This document shows positions 54,690 through 62,097 of a DNA stretch of 64,000 nt, piece by piece (within the stretch, counting starts at the first letter, position 1; the number at the start of each line of letters is the position of its first letter). The stretch is from a virus, in the IMG/VR virus record IMGVR_UViG_3300042898_002941, positions 1 through 64,000 of that record. One strand, given 5' to 3'. Made by a program: the position numbers and the translations under genes. The notes beneath the pieces are model-generated. The model did no database searches, was not told the DNA's origin, and saw nothing but the letters and a program-made list of their open reading frames with translations.

Positions 54690-54887
54690 TCATCTTTTTT
54701 TAATTTCAAAATGAGTACGTATTTGTTCTGCCAGATGATTATAGCGCATGTGAGCACCTTGATTCTCTACTATGTCAACACATTCTCGCACAATCAACTC
54801 GGCAAACTTTTCTAACTGCATTGCGTTAACTTCTGGATAATGACTGCCACCGGCTTGCAGAGCCAGTTGTTTAATTCGTTCGTTCAT
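54690..54887 (-). CDS. Small conserved phage protein
   Basis: The 65-residue protein starts MNERIKQLALQAGG and has KFAELIVRECVDIVE (about residues 27-41), a pattern common to short proteins of many tailed phages. It is helical, with no known function. It overlaps the VWA gene by 4 bases and is presumably translated with it. Confidence 0.75.
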   Translation of the reverse strand: MNERIKQLALQAGGSHYPEVNAMQLEKFAELIVRECVDIVENQGAHMRYNHLAEQIRTHFEIKKR

Positions 54888-56164
54888 TTTTCTTCATCAT
54901 AGTAAGCATATTGACCCCATGGTGGAACAATTGTGGTTGTTCCATGCAACACCCAGACAGTGTCAGCATAGTTCTCATCGCCCCAGCTGCCAAATGGATA
55001 GCCATCTGTAAATACCACCAGACGCTTGGGTTGAATATCTGCTTCTTTAAGATATTCGTACATACAATCAAAGTCTGTACCGCCGCCACCGTCTACTTCG
55101 TAGTCGGCAATACTGTCCAAATTCTCACTGTCAAATTGTTGAGGATTGTACACTCGGGTATCAAACGTTGCCACGTGTATCTTATAGCTGTTGAACTGTT
55201 CCATAATGCCAGCAGTCTCACTCAAAAAGTCTTTGAGCATTTGGCCATCAATTGAACCAGAAGCATCAATCATGATAGCAATGTCAATGAGCTCGTCAGG
55301 CTTGCGGCCCGGCATGACAGCATCCATGTGCCAGCCTTTGCGACTGGCTCGCATCCAAGTGTAGTCGGATTTGATAGTGCTTTCTAATTGCATACGCAAC
55401 AGTTCGCGCCAGTTCATTTTGGGTGCAGTAAGATTTTCAATAATCTTGCGCACACCTAAAGGAATGTTGCCAGCACCATTGGCTTCGGCACTGGCCGCTG
55501 CCAACACTGCTTCTTTGATCTCGTCACGGATGGCCTGTTTTTCTTCTTCGGTAAGTCGAGGACGGCCTTTGCCCGGAACCTTGTCTCCGTTGCTGTCACT
55601 GTCACCATCGTCATCACTGTCACCATCCATGTGATCATCTAGCAATTTGTCGATTAATTTGCCAATGTCAATCTTTTCTGCATTCTCATACAAGGCATCG
55701 TAGACTTCTTCTGAGCTCATGCCTTCATACTTTTCATCATACAAGCAGGGCACCGAAGTGATGAATTCTCCTACTTTGTGTTTTTTTAAGTCTGCGTTGA
55801 CACAATAGTCACTGGCAATGTTGTACAATTGAGGGTCTCGATCACCTCGACGTCCAAAGTGGTCATAAACACAATGCAATACCTCATGCCCAAACAAGAA
55901 CTCAACTTCTTTGGGTTTAAGCAATCGGATAAAACGACTGTTGTAATAGAAGTTTCTGCCATCAGTGGCAGCAGTACCGCACCATTCATCAGCATTGACC
56001 AGTTTTAGGCGAGTGGACAAGTTGCCAAAAAACGAAGCTTTGAGCAAAAGACCCACACGAGCAGTGATAAGTTTTTCTCTGGCATCTCTGTCTTCTGAAC
56101 TAACAGTGGGTCCTAGCAAATTGCCAAATTTACTAGCGCCTTTGTTTTCTGTGGTAGTGCTCAT
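54884..56164 (-). CDS. VWA/metallopeptidase-like protein (DUF2201-type)
   Basis: The 426-residue protein has an N-terminal HEVLHCVYDH (residues 93-102; His-Glu-x-x-His zinc site) with a SDYCVNADL helix after it. An acidic Asp/Gly run (about 177-194) links to a C-terminal VWA domain with the MIDAS motif DASGS (300-304) and FTDGYP. ATG 56164 is chosen because AAAAGGA lies just before it and the promoter's start point would fall near 56187. MoxR-type ATPases often work with such VWA proteins; one lies at 58950. Confidence 0.82.
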   Translation of the reverse strand: MSTTTENKGASKFGNLLGPTVSSEDRDAREKLITARVGLLLKASFFGNLSTRLKLVNADEWCGTAATDGRNFYYNSRFIRLLKPKEVEFLFGHEVLHCVYDHFGRRGDRDPQLYNIASDYCVNADLKKHKVGEFITSVPCLYDEKYEGMSSEEVYDALYENAEKIDIGKLIDKLLDDHMDGDSDDDGDSDSNGDKVPGKGRPRLTEEEKQAIRDEIKEAVLAAASAEANGAGNIPLGVRKIIENLTAPKMNWRELLRMQLESTIKSDYTWMRASRKGWHMDAVMPGRKPDELIDIAIMIDASGSIDGQMLKDFLSETAGIMEQFNSYKIHVATFDTRVYNPQQFDSENLDSIADYEVDGGGGTDFDCMYEYLKEADIQPKRLVVFTDGYPFGSWGDENYADTVWVLHGTTTIVPPWGQYAYYDEEK

Positions 56165-56193
56165 TTTAGTTCCTTTTGCTTTTGTCATAGTGT

Positions 56194-56222
56194 ATTATAA
56201 CAGACAACTATTTTTTAGTCAA
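56194..56222 (-). promoter_or_regulatory. Sigma70-like promoter for the VWA gene
   Basis: On the minus strand TTGACT is followed after exactly 17 bases by a perfect TATAAT. The start codon at 56164 lies 30 bases beyond the -10 box. The TAA stop of the upstream gene touches the -35 box (TTGACTAA). Confidence 0.85.
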
Positions 56223-56409
56223 TCTGTATATCGACTAATTTTCCGTTGCGGAAAATAAAATATTTGTTGATTTGACCATGCCACACCCATACACATTCAT
56301 TGCCGGGTGCCATGGTGTAATCTGTCACATCGGGATGATGTTTGGCCATGTACTCTTGTACTATTATAATCTCAAACTCATTGAGTTTTTCACCATCTAC
56401 TATACGCAT
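56215..56409 (-). CDS. Small hypothetical protein
   Basis: The 64-residue protein begins MRIVDGEKLNEFEIIIVQEY and has APGNECVWVWHGQINKYF (about residues 34-51), then a short strand. No family recognised. AAAGGAG with good spacing precedes the ATG, and a strong promoter lies upstream at 56430-56458. Its stop codon is adjacent to the -35 box of the VWA gene. Confidence 0.75.
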   Translation of the reverse strand: MRIVDGEKLNEFEIIIVQEYMAKHHPDVTDYTMAPGNECVWVWHGQINKYFIFRNGKLVDIQID

Positions 56410-56429
56410 TTTTAGCTCCTTTATGCTGT

Positions 56430-56458
56430 ATTATAGCAGAACGGGAATTATTGGTCAA
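56430..56458 (-). promoter_or_regulatory. Sigma70-like promoter for the gene at 56409
   Basis: TTGACC, 17-base spacer AATAATTCCCGTTCTGC, TATAAT on the minus strand. The spacer resembles those of the other promoters in this arm (A/G-ATAATTCC type). AAGGAG ribosome-binding site follows before the ATG. Confidence 0.88.
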
Positions 56459-56485
56459 ATGCCAGTTGTTGTATAAGAACAACAG

Positions 56486-57124
56486 CTAAAATCCAGTCCA
56501 CCCGACCTGGTACTCCAAAAACATGGGTTTTGCACCCACTTGGTTGGCATATTCTGCTACCAGTCTGCCTTTTCCGCCAACTTGTGGAGTACCAATAACT
56601 TGATAATTGGCCGGCTCAGTTGGTAACAAATTTCCGGAGAGCATGCAATCATCAACCACTACCAGGGTGTCTGATTTCAAAATTGGTTGTATTGCAACCA
56701 ATTCTTTAAGATGATGCGCAGCTGATGGAAACCAATAGTTCCAATCTACATCAAAACTGTCTAGATAAAACAAATGAACATGACTATTTGATCTTGCAAA
56801 TTTATGTAGATATGCAACACTGTCACCAACGTTGACAGATACATTGTCACTGACCAACGTTTTGCAAATTCTCACTGCTTCTGGATCTATATCAACTGAG
56901 TGTACTTGAGATCCATCTTTTCTAGACAACACATATTGATCAAATAGCACTGTACTTTGGCCATCGCCTGCCCAATTACCCGGTTTTCTGGTACATCCAG
57001 TTTCCACAATCACCACAGGTTCTGGATATTGATCCAGATACTCAAACATTTTTTTAAATGTATTTTTTCTAAACGATAACTGTGGTGCAGCTACAGTATT
57101 GAAATATTCCCAAAAATTTGTCAT
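56486..57124 (-). CDS. Class I SAM-dependent methyltransferase-like protein
   Basis: The 212-residue protein has a Rossmann start VVIVETGCTRKPGNWAGDG (about residues 37-55), where Glu-Thr-Gly-Cys is the SAM loop. HSVDIDPEAV (about 74-83) follows, with Asp at the ribose-binding strand end, then LFYLDSFD (about 118-125) and VVVDDC (about 153-158). This matches class I methyltransferases of the cephalosporin-hydroxylase-like group. The substrate is unknown; a glycan or small metabolite would fit. It lies between the tRNA cluster and a small gene. Confidence 0.72.
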   Translation of the reverse strand: MTNFWEYFNTVAAPQLSFRKNTFKKMFEYLDQYPEPVVIVETGCTRKPGNWAGDGQSTVLFDQYVLSRKDGSQVHSVDIDPEAVRICKTLVSDNVSVNVGDSVAYLHKFARSNSHVHLFYLDSFDVDWNYWFPSAAHHLKELVAIQPILKSDTLVVVDDCMLSGNLLPTEPANYQVIGTPQVGGKGRLVAEYANQVGAKPMFLEYQVGWTGF

Positions 57125-57137
57125 ATGCTTTATAAGT

Positions 57138-57215
<78 letters not shown>

Positions 57216-57219
57216 TATC

Positions 57220-57297
57220 TGGAAGTGCGGGTCGGATTTGAACCGACGGGTTTACGGATTTGCAATCCGTTGCATTTGACCTCTCTGCCACCGCACT
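57220..57297 (-). tRNA. tRNA-Cys (GCA)
   Basis: AGTGCGG pairs with CCGCACT (7-bp acceptor), then T and an encoded CCA. U at discriminator position 73 is a Cys hallmark. The anticodon arm is ACGGA-TTGCAAA-TCCGT (anticodon GCA) and the T arm GTCGG-TTCAAAT-CCGAC. It sits 7 bases after tRNA-Trp and probably shares its transcript. Confidence 0.94.
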
Positions 57298-57304
57298 GTT
57301 AAAT

Positions 57305-57378
57305 TGGCATCCCGCCAGAGACTCGAACTCCGACCAAGGGTTTTGGAGACCCACGTGCTGCCATTACACCAGCGAGAT
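57305..57378 (-). tRNA. tRNA-Trp (CCA)
   Basis: ATCTCGC pairs with GCGGGAT (with G-U pairs) as the acceptor, then discriminator G and encoded CCA. The D arm is GTG/CAC, the anticodon loop CTCCAAA gives anticodon CCA, and the T arm is CGGAG-TTCGAGT-CTCTG. The anticodon stem has one T-T mismatch at its base. It is the first of three tRNAs behind a promoter. Confidence 0.9.
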
Positions 57379-57387
57379 AATGTAGCA

Positions 57388-57416
57388 ATTATACTATAAA
57401 CTTATTTAATAGTCAA
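57388..57416 (-). promoter_or_regulatory. Sigma70-like promoter for the tRNA cluster
   Basis: TTGACT, 17-base spacer, TATAAT on the minus strand. Start of transcription would fall about 3 bases before tRNA-Trp. The TGA stop of the upstream small gene lies inside the -35 box. Confidence 0.85.
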
Positions 57417-57685
57417 CTATATTTTAATAAAAATACAGTGTATTTTTGTGCATCAACAATTTCAAAATTGTTTTCTATTCTTTGGTCCAATGTCATGGTC
57501 AACTGTATGCCATATGTCCATACTAACCATGATATAAAATCTTTATCTTCCATGTCTGGAATGTGTTCATATTCTTTATCAAATTCTTCTCGTGCTCGGC
57601 GAACTCTTGTCCAGTCTTGAGCAGTGGCGCCTAACACGGTATCTAATCTTTTTTCGTGAGTATTGTAGTGTTGGTTGTTACTCAT
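57413..57685 (-). CDS. Tandem small protein 5 (ends FLLKYS)
   Basis: The ATG at 57685 overlaps the stop of the next gene upstream (TCATGA); an ATG 6 bases earlier is also possible. The 90-residue protein is helical and acidic, with SWLVWTYGIQL near the middle, and ends EIVDAQKYTVFLLKYS. The ending matches the other four members of this tandem set only in part, Tyr replacing the Trp. Function unknown. The stop TGA is within the tRNA promoter's -35 box. Confidence 0.68.
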   Translation of the reverse strand: MSNNQHYNTHEKRLDTVLGATAQDWTRVRRAREEFDKEYEHIPDMEDKDFISWLVWTYGIQLTMTLDQRIENNFEIVDAQKYTVFLLKYS

Positions 57686-57957
57686 GACCATCTTAGTAAG
57701 AAAAAAGTTCTATCTGCTTCTTCACGGAACCAATACTTACGATCACTGCTTACCCAACGAGCATTTTCTTCGAGCCAATTACTGGTACCCATGGTTTCTT
57801 TCATCCACTCTTCTATATCTATCCACTCTGCTCTAGAGTAATGGTATGGACAAACCCAATAGGGCCATTTGGGTTGATTGTCAGCACGGCCAGTTTCAAG
57901 TCTTTTTAACTGTTCATCTGCCCTTCTTGAGTCAGACATAGCACGTTTTGTTTTCAT
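57682..57957 (-). CDS. Tandem small protein 4 (ends FFLLRWS)
   Basis: Start 57957 gives MKTKRAMSDSRR and an ATGA overlap with the gene upstream. The 91-residue protein has a basic start, a PYWVCPYHYS segment (about residues 31-40), IDIEEWMKETMG (about 44-55) and WVSSDRKYWFREEADRTFFL before the final LRWS. The end resembles that of the next gene (KFWFRDAKDRDWFVLRWS), so these two are the closest pair. Function unknown. Confidence 0.7.
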   Translation of the reverse strand: MKTKRAMSDSRRADEQLKRLETGRADNQPKWPYWVCPYHYSRAEWIDIEEWMKETMGTSNWLEENARWVSSDRKYWFREEADRTFFLLRWS

Positions 57958-58283
57958 GACCACCTCAACACAAACCAATCACGGTCTTTGGCATCACGGA
58001 ACCAAAACTTCCAATTGTTCACATGCCAGCGTTGATCAGGCATCCATATGCTGTCAAAAGGTGTAGGGCCAAATGTCTCGCCCATCCATGCCATCATATC
58101 ATGCCACTGCCCGTCTGCGTTCATAGGAGCCACTGAGAGATACTCCTGTCCGCAGATTGTGCCTCGACCGTGCTCTAAATAGTAATCAAATACTAAACCC
58201 GAACCTGCTAGCACCATACGATCAATGTGTTCACTGAGTTGTTTACTCGCCCCGTCAATGATGTGTTGTGCTACACTATTCAT
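57954..58283 (-). CDS. Tandem small protein 3 (ends WFVLRWS)
   Basis: Start 58283 gives MNSVAQHIIDGASKQL and an ATGA overlap with the gene upstream. The 109-residue protein has DGQWHDMMAWMGETFGP (about residues 58-74), then a Trp-rich stretch and the ending KFWFRDAKDRDWFVLRWS. The WHDMMAWMGETFG segment is comparable to the IEEWMKETMG part of the next gene. Function unknown. Confidence 0.7.
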   Translation of the reverse strand: MNSVAQHIIDGASKQLSEHIDRMVLAGSGLVFDYYLEHGRGTICGQEYLSVAPMNADGQWHDMMAWMGETFGPTPFDSIWMPDQRWHVNNWKFWFRDAKDRDWFVLRWS

Positions 58284-58561
58284 GACCACTTCAATAAAAA
58301 CATAGTAATTTCTTCTGGAGTTTTGAACCGCCACATGTCAAAACTCATACGAATTCCACACTTGTTGTTTTTGCTCCATGTATGGATGGGATCCATGTCG
58401 GATTCTTTTAACCCCATCATTCTTGGTCCTGGCTCCCAGGTGGCCTTGAGTTTAAAGCCCGGTAACCTATGCCATTTTATTTTTGCTCGAGACATGCACT
58501 GACCTCCATTGAACTTACTTAACCAGTCAGTTAAATCATATTTAAAATTTGTTATGCCCAT
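58280..58561 (-). CDS. Tandem small protein 2 (ends MFLLKWS)
   Basis: The 93-residue protein begins MGITNFKYDLTDWLSKF and ends MWRFKTPEEITMFLLKWS. The middle is Lys-, Trp- and Pro-rich (KIKWHRLPGFKLKATWEPGP). It overlaps the gene upstream by 10 bases and the gene downstream by 4 (TCATGA). Function unknown; a shared C-terminal hydrophobic-Trp motif ties it to its neighbours. Confidence 0.7.
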   Translation of the reverse strand: MGITNFKYDLTDWLSKFNGGQCMSRAKIKWHRLPGFKLKATWEPGPRMMGLKESDMDPIHTWSKNNKCGIRMSFDMWRFKTPEEITMFLLKWS

Positions 58562-58872
58562 TTTAATTGGAACATGGTTAACATCTGATCGTTGGCAATA
58601 TAAATTCTATAATCGTTATATTTTATATTGTATGCCCACTGTTCATTGACCACTACATCAGGATGCTCGTCAATCTGTTTGATTTGGGCTTGAATCATTG
58701 GATACTGCATTTCCACATCTTGACTCCAGCCATAGGTATCGTTGAACCATCTACGACAACGATCAAAGTCCAATATGGCTGATTGTCCAGGTGCCTTGGT
58801 AAATGTGATCATGTATTTGAATCGATTGCGATGATTGTGCCTACCATCAAGCTTGACTATATTGTACTTCAT
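58552..58872 (-). CDS. Tandem small protein 1 (ends MFQLKWA)
   Basis: The 106-residue protein starts MKYNIVKLDGRHNHRNRFKY and has CRRWFNDTYGWS (about residues 39-50), ending YRIYIANDQMLTMFQLKWA. It is the first of the five tandem genes. A long structured stretch separates it from the AAA+ gene, and no clear -10/-35 pair was seen before it. Function unknown. Confidence 0.7.
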   Translation of the reverse strand: MKYNIVKLDGRHNHRNRFKYMITFTKAPGQSAILDFDRCRRWFNDTYGWSQDVEMQYPMIQAQIKQIDEHPDVVVNEQWAYNIKYNDYRIYIANDQMLTMFQLKWA

Positions 58873-58893
58873 ATAATTATTTTGTACAGAGAA

Positions 58894-58942
58894 AGGAGGG
58901 CAGTGCGAACACAGCCCTGTGTTTTTGAAACACCACCCTCCT
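58894..58942 (-). ncRNA. Structured intergenic element downstream of the AAA+ gene
   Basis: On the minus strand, AGGAGGG and CCCTCCT can pair as an outer stem. Inside lie a GTGTTT-CAA-AAACAC hairpin and a GGGC/GCCC hairpin with GTG-TTCG-CAC at its tip (UUCG loop). The second hairpin shares bases with the outer stem, so two alternative folds exist. It lies between the AAA+ stop and the first tandem gene. It may be a terminator/attenuator or RNA element; the 3' U tract is short. Confidence 0.55.
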
Positions 58943-58949
58943 AAACTAC

Positions 58950-60038
58950 TTAGGCAGATGCCTGCAAAATGTACTTGCCGTACTTCTGATGGAACTTGTC
59001 AAAGTTCTTGAGCTTGGTAGGCTGGAACGGCAGGTTGTATGTGGTAAGTGCAATACGAGCACCCATAACAACCAACTCTGTTTCAAAGTTACTCATCATG
59101 TAGCCAAAGAAGTTATCTGCCATTTCGTGGAACTTCTTGTCGTCTACTTTCTTTTCATTGATGGCATCTTTGAGCTCATAGCACATGGAGATCACCAAAC
59201 TGTACATGGCACTGACTTCTTTGACATCCAAGGTAGTGACCTTGCCTGACAGGATTTCCTCGGGCTTGGGCATACGGCTGGCTACCTTGCGGTGTGCCAT
59301 GAACTTGACTGCAAGTCCTTCTCCTACAGTACCTGCAATCAGATTCATTGTGGTGTCGTCATCACTGTCACTGTCGTCCAGAATTTGGCTCACAAAACTC
59401 CATGAGCGTGGCGTAGCAAAGGCACGGCTTGCGCTCTTGGCATCAAAGTCGTACAGATCATTTTTGGCAAAGCCAATGTAACCTACCACATCCTTGTGGA
59501 TCTTGTGGTTAACTGCCCACTCTTGCCAACTGGTAAAGTCTACTTTCATCTCTTGGTGAATGAAACGATTTGCCAGTGGAGTTGGCATGCGATAGGTAAC
59601 GCCTTTGTCGCTTTCACGGTTACCTGCGGCAACCATAACAACATTGTCAGGCAGTCGATACTTGCCCACACGACGATTCAAAATTAGCTGATAAGCGGCA
59701 CTCTGTACACTTGGAGCGGCACTGTTCATTTCATCCAAGAAAAGAACTACCACAGGATATTGGCTGGCCAATTCCTCAGTGGGCAAATCTACTGGCTCAG
59801 CCCAGTCCATCTTGCCGGAGTCTTTGTTGTAAAACGGAATGCCACGAATGTCTGTGGGCTCCATTTGTCCTAAACGCAAGTCAATCATGTGACCACCAAG
59901 TTCCTTAGTGATATCTGCTACCAACTCTGACTTGCCAATACCGGGAGGACCCCAGAGAAACAAAGGGCGTTGATGTTTAAATGCTTTCAGTAAACTACGA
60001 CGAGCTTGAACTGATGTTATTGTACGGGTATCTGACAT
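58950..60038 (-). CDS. MoxR-type AAA+ ATPase
   Basis: The 362-residue protein has Walker A GPPGIGKS (residues 30-37), Walker B VVLFLDE (97-103) and a sensor-1 VMVAAGN (134-140), with MRGIPFY-type loop after DIRG (about 63-67). This is the MoxR layout, as in bacterial ATPases that work with VWA-domain proteins. It hydrolyses ATP to remodel or activate a partner. The VWA protein at 54884 is the probable partner, about 4 kb away on the same strand. A promoter lies at 60084-60112. Confidence 0.88.
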   Translation of the reverse strand: MSDTRTITSVQARRSLLKAFKHQRPLFLWGPPGIGKSELVADITKELGGHMIDLRLGQMEPTDIRGIPFYNKDSGKMDWAEPVDLPTEELASQYPVVVLFLDEMNSAAPSVQSAAYQLILNRRVGKYRLPDNVVMVAAGNRESDKGVTYRMPTPLANRFIHQEMKVDFTSWQEWAVNHKIHKDVVGYIGFAKNDLYDFDAKSASRAFATPRSWSFVSQILDDSDSDDDTTMNLIAGTVGEGLAVKFMAHRKVASRMPKPEEILSGKVTTLDVKEVSAMYSLVISMCYELKDAINEKKVDDKKFHEMADNFFGYMMSNFETELVVMGARIALTTYNLPFQPTKLKNFDKFHQKYGKYILQASA

Positions 60039-60083
60039 GGGCTGTGTCCTTTCGGGTTGTGGTTAAAAACTGTTTATGTATGT

Positions 60084-60112
60084 ATTGTAGCAGAAGTGTC
60101 TTTATGCGTCAA
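60084..60112 (-). promoter_or_regulatory. Sigma70-like promoter for the AAA+ gene
   Basis: TTGACG, 17-base spacer, TACAAT on the minus strand. The -35 box is within the last codons of the upstream 59-residue gene. The start of transcription would be about 38 bases before the AAA+ ATG at 60038. Confidence 0.78.
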
Positions 60113-60281
60113 CCTGGGCGGCAATGGCATAAATTTCCATGTATTTGTGGTATGCTTCTATGGTCTTTTCGCTGTAGACCAAACTTCCATTGATCTGGAT
60201 GTCTTTGATCAGTTCAAAAAACCCTATGCCCAAGAACACACACTCTTTTTGTAGTTGGGCCATTGCGGTGGATCTTTGCAT
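60102..60281 (-). CDS. Short 59-residue protein
   Basis: A short minus-strand gene with an AAGGAG ribosome-binding site spaced well from its ATG (60279-60281). It starts MQRSTAMAQLQKECVFLGIG and ends AYHKYMEIYAIAAQVDA. It is helical with a hydrophobic FLGIGFFELI stretch (residues 16-25). A strong promoter stands upstream at 60311-60339. No family recognised. Confidence 0.72.
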   Translation of the reverse strand: MQRSTAMAQLQKECVFLGIGFFELIKDIQINGSLVYSEKTIEAYHKYMEIYAIAAQVDA

Positions 60282-60310
60282 TTCTGCTCCTTGTTTCTTA
60301 CTATGCTCTA

Positions 60311-60339
60311 ATTATAGCAAAAAGGCAATTACTGGTCAA
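60311..60339 (-). promoter_or_regulatory. Sigma70-like promoter for the 59-residue gene
   Basis: TTGACC, 17-base spacer AGTAATTGCCTTTTTGC, TATAAT on the minus strand. The upstream gene's TGA stop is inside the -35 box. Confidence 0.88.
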
Positions 60340-60758
60340 CCTAAAGGAATAATCTTAGGGTTGTTGGCAAGTACTTTTTTGGCACTTGCAAGGAATTTGG
60401 TATCACGTTTGAAATCCTTGAGACGGCTTTCAGGATAAAACTTGACAGTGAGTTGATCAATGTTAAAGTGAGCTTTCTTGATCTGATCTGCTACCTTGTT
60501 ATAAGGTTGTGTCTCTAGCTCTTTGATCTGTGACTGTTCTTTGGCAACAGCCTTTTCAAATCTAGTTTTGTCTCGATGGTAGGTTGCAATGTAGTCTGTT
60601 CTAAGTTTAACATTGGTGTGACACATGGCAATACCCCATTGTAAATGATGTTGGGCTTCTGCCAGGTTTTTGTACTGCCGCGGCGTCTTACGCTCACACC
60701 AGCCTAGATCATTGACCTGCAGGTATGACCCATTGTCTAATACAATAGTGTGTTTCAT
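60336..60758 (-). CDS. Hypothetical Lys-rich protein
   Basis: The 140-residue protein starts with strands (MKHTIVLDNGSYLQVNDLGW) and continues with a YKNLAEAQHHLQWGIAM helix (about residues 29-45). A long charged helix (about 60-95) and a Lys-rich C-terminus follow. A coiled-coil segment is likely around residues 62-92. AAGGAG precedes the ATG. No family recognised. Confidence 0.7.
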   Translation of the reverse strand: MKHTIVLDNGSYLQVNDLGWCERKTPRQYKNLAEAQHHLQWGIAMCHTNVKLRTDYIATYHRDKTRFEKAVAKEQSQIKELETQPYNKVADQIKKAHFNIDQLTVKFYPESRLKDFKRDTKFLASAKKVLANNPKIIPLG

Positions 60759-60788
60759 TGGCCTCTCCTTGTTCCTTGCTATACTTCT

Positions 60789-60817
60789 ATTATAACAAAT
60801 TGGGATTTATTGGTCAA
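60789..60817 (-). promoter_or_regulatory. Sigma70-like promoter for the gene at 60758
   Basis: TTGACC, 17-base spacer AATAAATCCCAATTTGT, TATAAT on the minus strand. The upstream gene ends TTGACCAATAA, so its final codons contain the -35 box. Confidence 0.88.
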
Positions 60818-61094
60818 CCGCTAGGGATGTCTCGAACATGGACAAATCTTGTTCATCTGCAAAGCAAACTTTATACTTTTTAGATTTGGTGAGTTTATCA
60901 TTGATCAGAGTTTGAGTGTCTTCGTCATGGCCACCCCAGATCATGGTCCAGCGGCCTTCGGGATTTTTAAATGGCTCCCAGGCCCGGCCAAACTGTTTTT
61001 GACACCATTTGTGAACCTGTACTCGTTGTTCCATGTCAATAAGGATTTCGTGTGTTAAGTTGTGATATGATGCTGGATGACCGTAATGTGTCAT
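60807..61094 (-). CDS. Hypothetical small protein
   Basis: The ATG at 61094 is preferred: AAGGAG lies upstream and an earlier ATG at 61130 would be upstream of the promoter's own start site. The 95-residue protein begins MTHYGHPASYHNLTHEILI and has WCQKQFGRAWEPFKNPEGRW (about residues 30-49). It is followed by FADEQDLSMFETSL near the end. Its WEPF ... Phe-x-x-x-x-Asp-x-x-Met-Phe end faintly recalls the tandem genes. Function unknown. Confidence 0.7.
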   Translation of the reverse strand: MTHYGHPASYHNLTHEILIDMEQRVQVHKWCQKQFGRAWEPFKNPEGRWTMIWGGHDEDTQTLINDKLTKSKKYKVCFADEQDLSMFETSLAVDQ

Positions 61095-61121
61095 TATCTT
61101 CTCCTTGTTGGGTATGTGGAT

Positions 61122-61150
61122 ATTATACATTAAAAGGAATTATCGGTCAA
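61122..61150 (-). promoter_or_regulatory. Sigma70-like promoter for the gene at 61094
   Basis: TTGACC, 17-base spacer GATAATTCCTTTTAATG, TATAAT on the minus strand. The TGA stop of the upstream gene is inside the -35 box. Confidence 0.88.
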
Positions 61151-61434
61151 TCAATATATTTTGGATACTTGGGACGCTGGGGGCAGAACGGGCACCGGGC
61201 GTCATTGCATGTACCTTCCAACCAAGTGTTGCAATGGTCACAATAGTTGCTGTCAAATTCAAAATTATAGCTACGAAATTCTCCGCAGACAAAACAACCA
61301 ATTTCGTCTTTGGGGTCAAACTGTAACTCTCTTCCGGGCAGTGGTGCCTTGCGACGGCTGGTGTTGGCCACACGGTCATGCGGTCCTACCAGCATTTCCG
61401 TTACCCCTCTATTTGTAAGTGGGTCATAACGCAT
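61147..61434 (-). CDS. Zinc-ribbon-like Cys-rich protein
   Basis: The 95-residue protein has Cys-x-x-Cys at CFVC (about residues 47-50), CDHC (about 65-68) and CNDARCPFC (about 76-84). This would bind one or two metal ions. The C-terminus is Pro/Lys-rich and short. It may be a small regulator or RNA/DNA-binding protein; no family is recognised. AAGGAG precedes the ATG at 61434 and a promoter lies at 61468-61496. Confidence 0.75.
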   Translation of the reverse strand: MRYDPLTNRGVTEMLVGPHDRVANTSRRKAPLPGRELQFDPKDEIGCFVCGEFRSYNFEFDSNYCDHCNTWLEGTCNDARCPFCPQRPKYPKYID

Positions 61435-61467
61435 AGTTGTTTTCTCCTTGTTTCTTACTATGCTCTA

Positions 61468-61496
61468 ATTATAGCAAAACAAGAATTATCGGTCAA
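61468..61496 (-). promoter_or_regulatory. Sigma70-like promoter for the Cys-rich gene
   Basis: TTGACC, 17-base spacer GATAATTCTTGTTTTGC, TATAAT on the minus strand, near-identical to the promoter at 61122 in its first bases. Confidence 0.88.
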
Positions 61497-61542
61497 TCTG
61501 GTATTATAGCTCATAAATTAGTGTTGTTTTTCAGCAACATTT

Positions 61543-62097
61543 TTAATCAAAATCTAATATTAGAGATCTAGCTACTGCACCAAAATTATTATCTATTATC
61601 CAATTATACAACGGAGTTTGAAATTTTATATCAATCCACCCATTTTTTAAATTGATATAGTTGGCATAATCACCGTGTGTTACATGCGTGAGTTGATTGT
61701 TGATAACTTCTAATTCATGCAGTTTATTTTGAGGACTTAGATAATTATCAACATATCCTTGATCCTGTATAGGATTATATGCTACAAATTGTTTAAAAAA
61801 ATATTCAAGATTTATACCATTGATTTCTACATATCTGACTTGTATTCCAAAATCACCATTGGTTTTATATTCATCAAATAAATTAAGACCCAGGATTCTA
61901 ATAAAATGAGTACCTGGTATGGCGTCATTGATATCCACGTTGAAATTTAATATTTGCATTGACGCATTAACATCATCAACTTTACCGCAATTTGCCAATA
62001 ATAACGAGTCAATTACTACCGTATTATCTACACTGACAGCAATTATGGGTTTTTGTTCACACTGTGAATTAACTGTAAATCCCAATTTAATCTGCAT
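61543..62097 (-). CDS. Hypothetical protein, beta-rich
   Basis: The 184-residue protein is rich in Asn, Asp, Ile and Val with repeating strands (IKLGFTVNSQ, IIAVSVDNTVVIDSL, FIRILGLNLFDEY). It resembles a beta-sandwich. No motif was found. It overlaps the gene upstream by 11 bases. The AT content is higher than in the neighbouring small genes. It could bind a carbohydrate, but I see no direct support. Confidence 0.6.
   Translation of the reverse strand: MQIKLGFTVNSQCEQKPIIAVSVDNTVVIDSLLLANCGKVDDVNASMQILNFNVDINDAIPGTHFIRILGLNLFDEYKTNGDFGIQVRYVEINGINLEYFFKQFVAYNPIQDQGYVDNYLSPQNKLHELEVINNQLTHVTHGDYANYINLKNGWIDIKFQTPLYNWIIDNNFGAVARSLILDFD

Noticed and set aside
56465-56483. Hairpin GTTGTT/AACAAC after the methyltransferase-like gene as a terminator
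   Set aside because: The stem is only 6 bp, AT-rich and has no U tract. It lies between the gene's end and the next promoter but support is too weak.
61502-61540. ATTATA near 61503 and a TGTTG/CAACA hairpin as promoter and terminator before the Cys-rich gene
   Set aside because: No -35 box at the right distance and the stem has 5 bp without a T run. The strong promoter at 61468-61496 already accounts for the gene.
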